Assembly: GCA_000827495.1 (NCBI GenBank)
Contig: KN817649.1
Span: 39,609 to 103,608 of the forward strand
Source: Hypholoma sublateritium FD-334 SS-4
Taxonomy: Eukaryota; Basidiomycota; Agaricomycetes; Agaricales; Strophariaceae
Direction: 5' to 3'
Length of the DNA: 64,000 bases
Shown here: positions 56,591 through 64,000 of the stretch, piece after piece
How the letters are laid out: the number at the start of each line of letters is the position of its first letter
How positions within the stretch are numbered: the stretch's first letter is position 1
The notes under the pieces: model-generated
What the model was told of the DNA's origin: nothing
Seen by the model: only the letters and a program-made list of their open reading frames with translations
Database searches by the model: none
Made by a program: the position numbers and the translations under genes

Positions 56591-57472
56591 ATGAAGTGCT
56601 TCGCCATTCTCTCCGCTGTTATCCTGTCCACGCAGAGCGTGTCAGCACATTGTACGTTTCTTATTTTATTTTGTTTTGATCTCGCGCTGACCTTCGTATC
56701 AGACATCTTCAAGACTCTCGTTGCTGGTTCGAAGACGTCGACGCAGGCCGTGCGACAGCCCCAGAACAATGAGCCTATTCACGATATCACCAGTGCTGGC
56801 ATGACCTGCAACGTTGACCCGGGTTCCGCTGGCGAGACCGTATCCGTCGCAGCTGGAGATACAATCGGCTTTCAACTAGACACTGCAATGTACCATGAAG
56901 GACCCGTTTCGATCTACCTTGGAAAGGCGCCTGGAACTGCTGCTGACTGGGACGGCAGTGGTTCAGATTGGTTCAAGGTGATATCCTCACAATCTTCCTT
57001 CGGGTGCATATCTAATATCATTTTTCTACGCAGATTGCTGAATGGGGCGCCTCGTCTTTTGCGCCCATGAAATTCTCTTCGTACGAATTGACCACATTCA
57101 CAACGACCATCCCCACCGTCGTTCCTTCAGGCGAGGTGCGTGCTTTCCTATTCCCATGGCTTCCACATCCTCATTTGACATGTTAACTTTATTCAGTACC
57201 TGGCCCGGATAGAAAACATCGCACTCCATCTCGGCACTGGCGTGCCAGAGATATTCGTCTCATGCGCTCAGATTTCCGTGACCGGTGGTGGATCCGGCAA
57301 TCCATCCAAGGTCGCTATTCCTGGTTACGTTGGCGCCAACGACCCCAGTGTCGTCATCGATATTTACAACTCCAAGAATACGACTTACACAGTATGCTCG
57401 CCCCCTTCCAGCCGTCGTTGTACCTTCCTAACTCCCCCTCAGGTTCCCGGCCCGGAAGTTTATAGGGGATAG
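56591..57472 (+). CDS. AA9 lytic polysaccharide monooxygenase with altered axial site
   Basis: Five exons, 56591-56651, 56703-56977, 57034-57135, 57197-57391, 57443-57472, 220 residues, no carbohydrate-binding module. Signal peptide of 19 residues ends SVSA, leaving the copper-brace His1 (HYIFKTLVAG). The second brace His is in AMYHEGPVSIYLGKAP. The IALH block carries the conserved third His, and SCAQISVTGGGSG marks the core. In place of the usual Gln-x-Tyr before that Cys, this protein reads Glu-Ile-Phe (PEIFVSC): the axial Tyr is Phe and the hydrogen-bonding Gln is Glu. AA9 enzymes cut cellulose or hemicellulose oxidatively outside the cell; activity of this variant is uncertain. Confidence 0.9.
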
Positions 57473-58092
57473 ACGCCGAAACTACTCACTGCCTCTGGAA
57501 GGCATGACTTGTACCTTGGTATTCGCAGTGTATTTCATAGTGTTGTCATCATATGTATCTCCGCAAAATTGTCATGATCAGACCTCAACCGGACCTTCGA
57601 ACCTCTACGAACTTCCCGCCGGTGGGGGTGGAGGTGATCGTGAGAAGACTGCAAAGGCATCTATAAAAGTGATCCATCAATATGGCTTTCTGTTCTGTAC
57701 CCTCCTGTCCTACGCACGGCGAGATTTTTGGGCATTCACGATGTTGCCGGTATTCGTCCATCGTTTTGCCCTCGTCCTGTTTTATTCTCATATTGCATGT
57801 CGCAAGCATATCGTGCTCTCTACACAGCCCCCATTTCTTGGCCACTTGAACATCTTGTAAGACATGGATTTGGGCTCGGATGTTCTACGCGCTCCATACG
57901 CGCTAATAGGCACAGTCCAGGTTCGTATACGATGATTAACATCAACCCCTCTTCGGACCTTCCACCTCTTGTCTCATGATCATGAATGGCGGGGTAGCTT
58001 CGCCGACACATTCCAGAACGAACAATATCAAAAGCTCTTGGAGCCTCTATTCAATCTGCCGCAAAATGGCAATGTCCAAGCCAGGCCTCAGG
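57473..58092. other. intergenic, no gene
   Basis: AA9 terminator region and promoter of the next gene. A 118-codon frame (57504-57860) has no family feature. Confidence 0.4.
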
Positions 58093-58100
58093 TATATATA
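58093..58100 (+). promoter_or_regulatory. TATA-like box of the lectin-fusion gene
   Basis: TATATATA about 70 nt before the ATG at 58166. Confidence 0.4.
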
Positions 58101-58165
58101 CAAAAGGCGCCTTGGAATACGGGGCTCGAAGGATTGACACGATTCTGCCTAACATCCGCACAAAC

Positions 58166-59439
58166 ATGCCCCTTTCCTTGGCATCCACTATCCTGCTCGC
58201 AAGCTTGACCTCGTCCACCCTTGCTTCCCCTATGGCTCAGCGCCAGTCCACTCGACCCTTTTACATAGCCAACAACTGTCCCACTTCTGTGAATCTATAC
58301 ATCGGAGGTGTACTCTCTGGAAGCATCGGCAAAGGGAAGTCAGTCACAAAGACACTCCCCGTGGACTCAGGTTTTTTTTACACCAATGTCAATGCGGGGT
58401 CCCCTACGGCTGAAGGGACATCACGGGCGGGGTTCCTTGGGGTGCGTCTACTATTTCGATAAATAGGTACCACGCACTGAGAATGGTGTTCAGCCCGACA
58501 TATATTACATCGTCAAAGATCCGACCTATATCAATGCTGGTATCAGCATTGTTCCCCATAAGCAAGCCGCGGTGAGCATTTGTGCACGAATAATTACTGT
58601 CTGTACTAATCATACCTTTTTTCCAGTTCAATGGCTTTTGCCCTAAAATCGAGTGCGACAGCATCGATTGTACCCAAGCCTTTTCCTTCCCCCCGACCGG
58701 AGTCCCGCCCAACTCGACCACACCACCAACTCCTCCTTATTTCAGGTGCCCAGTTGCCAGTGTTACGTTCGACATTACGTGAGTACTGGGCTTTCCTACT
58801 TGTATCTGTTTCCGTGCCCTCCTGACACTCGGGCGTTACTTAGATTCTGCCCAACGGGAAAATTCCCTAGCCAAGTCACTACCATTCACCCCCTATTTGG
58901 TGGTGCCCAGAAATGCATGGACGTTCGCGGCGCGAAGTTCGAGAATGGAACTCCTGTCCAAGTGTGCGTAGAATGACATAATTGTTACTTGATACTTGAA
59001 TGATACGTTGGTATTACAGATATGACTGCAACAAAACAAACGCCCAGCGCTGGTTGATCACTCGAGGAAATACGAAAGTCCAGTTGGCCGGAACGAACTT
59101 CTGTCTTGACGCTGGTTCTAGTAAGGATGCATGGCATCTGTTTTACGGTTGCTGAATCCTGATTTTGTGGTCTAGACCCCGCAAGCGGCGTCGGCTTGAA
59201 GATTTGGCAATGCTACGATAACCTCGCCGCTCAAGCATGGAACTATAGCGACGACGACCGTATAACTCTAGTCGGAAAAGGTTAGCACGTCTGTTTAATC
59301 GCGCCTTGCATTAGGTTGCTGATCGGTACACTATACAGGCCAATGCCTCGATTTGACGGGTGGTAACACTGCAAATTCCAATCAACTGCAGACATGGCAG
59401 TGCTACGCCGGAAACAACAACCAAGTGTGGACCGTCTAA
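58166..59439 (+). CDS. secreted thaumatin-like / ricin-B lectin fusion
   Basis: Seven exons: 58166-58441, 58494-58571, 58627-58778, 58844-58963, 59020-59120, 59176-59280, 59339-59439; 310 residues in phase. Signal peptide (residues 1-20, ending TLASP). The N-terminal domain FYIANNCPTSVNLYIGG, GFFYTNVNAG, FCPKIECDSIDC and ASVTFDIT with several Cys resembles a thaumatin-like fold. The C-terminal half is a ricin-type beta-trefoil with three Gln-x-Trp motifs (AQRW, AQAW, NQVW) and CLDAGS, CLDLTGG. The trefoil binds sugars; the partner domain may bind or act on beta-glucan. Extracellular. It follows the AA9 gene in the same direction with its own TATA box, so both may be secreted under similar conditions (inference). 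Confidence 0.85.
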
Positions 59440-60036
59440 AGCGAAGCACCTCACGTATGCTCGTGATAACGACGACATTTGAACGTCTGAACTTTGTTCT
59501 ACTGTGGCGCAGCCAGTGTTGCTTCTTCGTCTTGTAGACATATGGACTTAACTTGAACCACGCACCAGCATATTGGTCGCACGTTTAGTGTGCACTTGGA
59601 CTGTATAATAGTTTACGTCGATTGGTTAATTTTCTGTCGGCGTAGTGTACAAGTAGCGTAGAACTTTGTAATATCATTTTTCCGATCCCACAGACAATGC
59701 GTCGTTTGATCAACACAGATGACACGTACTTACCTACTTCAAGGCTTCATCCTATCAGTGATAGTGAACACGCACAGCCGACGCAGGGGAAACGAAACCT
59801 ATTCGCGGACTGATAACACTTTTGGAACAACGACAAAACAGCACCCAAATACTTAATTAAATCATGTCACACAGGCAAGATCTGCGCTGTCAATGCAGCA
59901 GGGGAAAGTTACCCCCAGCCAAAGTTGCGCAGAGAATCAATAGTATAAGTATATTGTTCTAAGTATACAGTGCCTGCGGCGCATCGTGGGGACTATTTGT
60001 GTGGAGAAGGAAGCCCATAACAGCGCAATGCACACG
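59440..60036. other. convergent intergenic region, no gene
   Basis: Between the facing 3' ends of the lectin-fusion and quinone reductase genes. No coding signal. Confidence 0.4.
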
Positions 60037-61097
60037 CTAGAACGCGACCTTGCTGATGATGTTATAGAAGGCGCTGCCTTGGATCGTGGCGATGTCGATC
60101 TCGAGGGGCGTTGGCTGACGGGAACCGTTGGAGCCAGCGAATGTCCCAGCACCCCATGGAGAACCTATAACGAATTGTTGCGTCATTAACAACAGACCAC
60201 GAAGCAGATTGTTGCCTGCAGGAAAAACTTCGAAAGATGTACTCACCGCCGTGGACTTCATCAACGTTGGTCAACTGCGCGAATGCATTAGAGTATCCAA
60301 ATGGAACGTAGATCACTCCGTGGTGGGCAAAGGTAGACATAGCCGCGAGAGCAGTTGATTCTTGTCCTCCTCCGGCACCAGCGGAGGAGACAAAAATCCC
60401 GCCGTATTTTCCAGCGAGCTTGCCTCCAGCCCAGAGCGCGCCGGTGGAGTCCCAGAATGCCTGAGAGACAGATTGCATTTAGCGACTCGATGGTAGCAAA
60501 TACGATACATTCAACTGCGCACCTTCCACTGCGCTGGGAAGTTACCATATCGAGTGGGAATACCGATTATGAAAGCGTCCAGGCCAGCCAGGATGTCGGG
60601 CGTAATGATGGGATAATCAGGCTTCGCCGGCGCATGCATCTTGGTGAGGACTTCCTCGGGCAATGTTTCCGGGACCCTAAGTACGTCAGTACCCGATACT
60701 GGAATGGGTACGTATGAACTCACTGGTAAATCGTCACCTGTCCTCCAGCCTTCTCAATGCCAGCCTTCTCGGCCTCTGCCACTAGACGTCGGGAACATAA
60801 TGAGCACCATGATCGTTTTGAGCATAGAAACGACTTACATTTGGCAATGTGGCCATACATGCTGTAGATAACAATGCCGACTTTGGGAGGTGCCATATCT
60901 ATGGGCGCTTCAGCGACGACGAGGGGTAATTCAGGAGCAGTAGATGTTGCAAGGGGGACCGTTGACTCCGCAGGAGGAGCAGCTGGCTCAGCTTTTGTAG
61001 GCTCGACAGGTGCTTCCGTTTTAGGTTCTTTCGGTTTAGAACTTTTATCCGCGTTGTCAGAGAAGTTGTTCTTCTGTTTTTTACTGGGGAAACACAT
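60037..61097 (-). CDS. flavodoxin-like NAD(P)H:quinone oxidoreductase (WrbA/Pst2 type)
   Basis: Five exons, 60839-61097, 60724-60781, 60523-60676, 60247-60460, 60037-60164, 270 residues. A disordered Pro/Ala/Glu/Lys-rich N-terminus of about 70 residues ([13 protein letters not shown]) precedes the flavodoxin fold: [14 protein letters not shown] binds FMN phosphate, then [47 protein letters not shown] and [11 protein letters not shown]. These enzymes reduce quinones by two electrons with NAD(P)H, limiting redox cycling; in wood-decay fungi they support lignin-fragment metabolism. A Cys near the N-terminus (MCFPSKK) suggests palmitoylation and membrane attachment (inference). Confidence 0.9.
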
Positions 61098-62280
61098 GGG
61101 GAAAAATGGACGAGAAAGATAGTTGTCCCTCGCTTGATATGACGAATCTATGTTCAGTGGCGTATGGCTTTCTTATAGTGTTGGAATCCATCAGGAAAGC
61201 GGTCATAAATGAAGAAACGATATAGATCTGGGTGGGTTCCGGTGGGATAAAATTGACCGATCTGAGAATAATCTTCTGACAAACAGTTCCACCCTCGATA
61301 AATGAGAACAAAGCGAGCTGCTAAGCGCGCGAACCGCACGCACTTTTTCCATTTCTCGTTGATCACATGATATTCCTGACGTCTCTGAAGGTGATATAAA
61401 GCTTGCCTTCTTGATATAAAGCTTGCCCCTCAAGCTTGCCCGTAAAATAAAATTTGGGTAGGTGCACAAAGGTGCACTAGCATATGTGCCTTATTTCTGG
61501 GCTTGCTTCCATTACATGTATCCTCATATATACTATGGCCTCCCTACAACCGTGATACGAAGCTGATACGATTCCCTATCGGTCGCCGCGGCCGTGGCTG
61601 GCCGTGGTGCTTTTGGAGAAAGGGATGGACATCCTGTCGCGAGACATTACCTCCCTTTTTAGGAAGGTGAATATCGTTTGTCCAGGGCATCTCAGGACAT
61701 CTCCATGACATGCATGCTTGCTTCTTGCACACTCCCAAGCTGCCTCCCACCTGTAATGTCTGAAATGATCCAAAACAAGACACAAAGAGTACACATTCAT
61801 AAGGATTGCCTTCAACGTTTGCGGCGGACGTTCAACGTTCAAGGTTCGAAATTTGAACGTTTGAACGTTGACAAACAGTGTCCGGAACATTGCTCAAGCA
61901 CGTCCCCTTGGTCTCCCCGTGCTGTCGGAAAATGAATAAGTACCCCATCACCGTATATTTTTATCTTGTCCTCAGTGGAAGTCTCGATCGTATCTATCTT
62001 CAGCGCTTCAGCATCAGTGTTCTGTTGTAGTGTTTGAGTATATTTCAAGATCAAGTACGCTGGCGTGGATAAATAAATACTACTCATTGGTGCAAATACT
62101 TAGCTGGAAATGAATAGAATGTCAATGAGTATTGAGAATGCGACGGAATTCCATTGTTACTGCATAGATCTAGAGGGATGTTGTAGACGGCAGGATTTGG
62201 CTTATTCGAAACACGCGATGCCTCTGAGCTGAGCTTCTTGTACAGGATAATTATGCCAGCTTCCAGGACTGGGATCATCT

Positions 62281-62282
<2 letters not shown>
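61098..62282. other. 1.2 kb without a gene
   Basis: Promoter of the quinone reductase on the left. Contains a short tandem repeat (61393-61440) and a cluster of inverted ACGTTCAA-type repeats (61811-61872). No coding signal. Confidence 0.4.
61393..61440 (+). repeat. short tandem repeat, 20 bp period
   Basis: GATATAAAGCTTGCC at 61393-61407 and again at 61413-61427, with a truncated third unit AAGCTTGCC at 61432-61440. Confidence 0.7.

Positions 62283-62312
<30 letters not shown>
62283..62312. repeat. poly-T tract, poly-A tail of the LINE
   Basis: Thirty consecutive T between unique flank on the left and element 3' UTR on the right. Confidence 0.9.
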
Positions 62313-62629
62313 CTCCATTAATGTCCATTAAGGCTGGGCCCTATGTAGGACGTCTATTTACATTGTTATCTAAGTGTGCGTGTGTAGATTGTCCTCGACG
62401 TGTCCTTGGAATAAAGACTAGGCTGACTCGACGACTGCGGGAAGGCCTCTTAAAGTGGCTTTACGGTGCTTAAAGCCCGTGTTTGGGGTGAGTAGTAGTA
62501 AGTATGGTACAGTGCGGATGGGTGATGTGTATTATATAGGGATGGAATAGTAGACTAGGATGTGTTATGGTACGTATCGTGGTGTTGTTGTTGGGAGGGA
62601 TGGCGATGATGTGCGTTTNGTGGTGGATG

Positions 62630-64000
62630 TCAGCCCCATGTGATGCCTGCGAGGGTTTCGTCGTGTTCGGTGGGTTCTGTGCGCTTCTTTTTTCTGGTGG
62701 GTGGTGGCGGTAGCTTTATTATCCCGTGGCTGTCGACGAACCGCTTGGTGTCATTGATGTACTGTAGCATGTGTCTGATGTTTCGTCTGGTGCCTAAGAG
62801 GTGCAATCCAACGTCGTGGTCCGGTCCAATGTTGCGTTTTAGTGTTTTCCGCTGTTTGTNGAAGGCTGGGCAGTACTTGATGTAGTGGACGGTTGTTTCT
62901 TCGTCGAGGTTGCAGTGGGCGCAAGTTGGCGTGTCTGAGCATTTGAAGCGATGGAGGTATCCGTTTAATGGTGCGTGGTTAGTGCGNAGCTGTGTGATGA
63001 TGCTGGNGGCAGGTCGTGTGAGGCTTTTGCATATGGTGCGGTATTTTTGGGAAGGTGTGCTTGGGTCTATGATCGCAATTTTTGCGTATCGGTGGGACGT
63101 GGTGTGAAAGTCCTTGATAAGCTTCTTCTTCAGTCTGCGTATGATTTCCTGCCGTGTGGCTGCTTTGCTGGCCGGTAGTTCCTTGCGTAGAATGCCTTTG
63201 GCTTCGCCTTTGTTAGCTTGGTACCCCGTAGCTGCCAGTTTTGCTTCTTTGTCTACGCGGTCGCTTGCTGCAATGTTTTCATGGCCTGGTATCCAACGGA
63301 ATTCGATTTTTGTGTTGGGGTGCCGCGCTGTGATTGCTGTGTACGTTTTTTGTACCTCGTCTAGGATGTACGATCCCGGCTGCTGTCGCCTTCGCCCGTG
63401 TGCCCTCAGGGATGGCTGATTGTCTACTGCTATGCTCACTGTCCCTACCTCCCTTACCCTTCGCCTCATCCTTTCTTCCAATAGTTGCAGTCCTAGTAGC
63501 TGTCCTACGCATTCTCCTTCAAAGACGGTGTGCCGGGTGACGGGTCCGAGGTGGTATCTTGCTGTTTTGATTGGTCGGATGCCTTCGTACATTACTGCTG
63601 CTGCTCCTATTTTGTCGTTCTGTCCGGATCCATCGGTGTAGATCTTAATGTCGCTTTCGTCGTTGCGGTCTTGTTCTTTTGCTTCTTGTCTTGATTTGGC
63701 GATGGANGCTTTGATGGGTGGCGTCCACTTCGGATGTTTGTCGATTGCGGTCTGAGTCTCGATGTTGCGTTGTAGTAGTTTGCTGGAGGACATGACGATC
63801 TGGAGGGGGGATGGATGTTTTTTGGGTAGTATTTTCTTTGCTCGTTGAATGTCGCGTTGGAGGGGGTGTGATGTCGGTAGAGTGGCTAGTCNGAGGGCTG
63901 AGAGTTGGGTGATGCGGGTGATTTGTAGTTTGACTGGTGGCATGTCGGCGTGGGCGAATAATAGATCGGTGGGTGTTGTGCGTAGTGCTCCTGTTGCTTG
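62630..64000 (-). CDS. LINE ORF2 C-terminus: RT end, RNase H, zinc knuckle
   Basis: Open from the right edge of the window to the stop at 62630, so partial at its N-terminus. The first visible residues TGALRTTPTDLLFAHA belong to the end of a non-LTR reverse transcriptase. RNase H follows with all catalytic residues: IYTDGSG, EGECVGQLLGL, VDNQPSL and WIPGHENIAASDRVD. Near the end a zinc-binding CAHCNLDEETTVHYIKYC. Fungal elements with this order belong to the Tad/I-like group (family knowledge). The frame is intact apart from ambiguous bases, so this copy may be young. Confidence 0.88.
   Translation of the reverse strand, partial: QATGALRTTPTDLLFAHADMPPVKLQITRITQLSALXLATLPTSHPLQRDIQRAKKILPKKHPSPLQIVMSSSKLLQRNIETQTAIDKHPKWTPPIKXSIAKSRQEAKEQDRNDESDIKIYTDGSGQNDKIGAAAVMYEGIRPIKTARYHLGPVTRHTVFEGECVGQLLGLQLLEERMRRRVREVGTVSIAVDNQPSLRAHGRRRQQPGSYILDEVQKTYTAITARHPNTKIEFRWIPGHENIAASDRVDKEAKLAATGYQANKGEAKGILRKELPASKAATRQEIIRRLKKKLIKDFHTTSHRYAKIAIIDPSTPSQKYRTICKSLTRPAXSIITQXRTNHAPLNGYLHRFKCSDTPTCAHCNLDEETTVHYIKYCPAFXKQRKTLKRNIGPDHDVGLHLLGTRRNIRHMLQYINDTKRFVDSHGIIKLPPPPTRKKKRTEPTEHDETLAGITWG

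Larger units (their letters stand above)
62283..64000 (-). mobile_element. non-LTR (LINE) retrotransposon, 3' part
   Basis: Minus-strand element whose 3' tail is the run of 30 T at 62283-62312 (poly-A on its own strand). It encodes the end of an ORF2-type polyprotein and continues beyond the window. Six ambiguous bases lie within it. The element's 5' end and target-site duplication cannot be seen. Confidence 0.88.

Noticed and set aside
1..64000. CRISPR array, bacterial operon or phage signals
   Set aside because: No regularly spaced repeats; spliced genes throughout show the window is eukaryotic.

Overview
The window reads as nuclear DNA of a filamentous basidiomycete, most likely a saprotrophic Agaricomycete. 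Almost every gene is split by introns of about 45-65 nt with GT...AG ends. Several families are ones I know mainly from Agaricomycetes (DUF6533, DUF6534 and DUF7330 proteins). The enzymes suggest plant-debris decay: an AA9 lytic polysaccharide monooxygenase, an intradiol (hydroxyquinol/catechol-type) dioxygenase, a flavodoxin-like quinone reductase and secreted lectin-like proteins. No tRNA, rRNA or CRISPR array was recognised. Exon models were built by hand and checked for phase; none was compared with a database.

Layout. 0-8.4 kb: an inverted duplication in which a GNAT acetyltransferase lies tail-to-tail with a long Ser/Pro-rich disordered protein; one arm keeps only a decayed tail of the long gene. 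9-13 kb: a broken F-box gene and a 13-exon amidohydrolase. 13.5-22 kb: four cyclophilin domains in three genes (one two-domain fusion and a convergent pair of near-identical single-domain genes), with a DUF7330 gene and a surface-protein gene plus its truncated copy between them. 22.8-30.6 kb: a 13-exon methionine-permease-like gene whose fourth intron carries a roughly 5.3 kb tyrosine-recombinase (Ngaro-like) retrotransposon, including an assembly gap. 31-38 kb: a DUF6533 membrane protein, the intradiol dioxygenase, two tandem DUF7330 genes and a small unknown gene. 38.5-46.4 kb: three copies (two intact, one broken) of a secreted family with a conserved dibasic site followed by an amphipathic 11-residue-periodic helix partly encoded by micro-exons, interrupted by a cystathionine gamma-lyase gene. 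46.8-54.8 kb: two small membrane proteins, a DUF6534 protein, an unknown three-exon gene and an INO80-complex (Ies2-like) subunit. 56.5-61.1 kb: AA9, a thaumatin-like/ricin-B fusion and the quinone reductase. 62.3-64 kb: the 3' end of a non-LTR retrotransposon running off the window.

The clearest functional links are sulfur amino acids (methionine uptake and cystathionine cleavage) and biomass decay (AA9, dioxygenase, quinone reductase). These genes are scattered rather than a co-regulated cluster. The best candidate for something undescribed is the secreted dibasic-site/undecad-repeat family at 38.5-46.4 kb.
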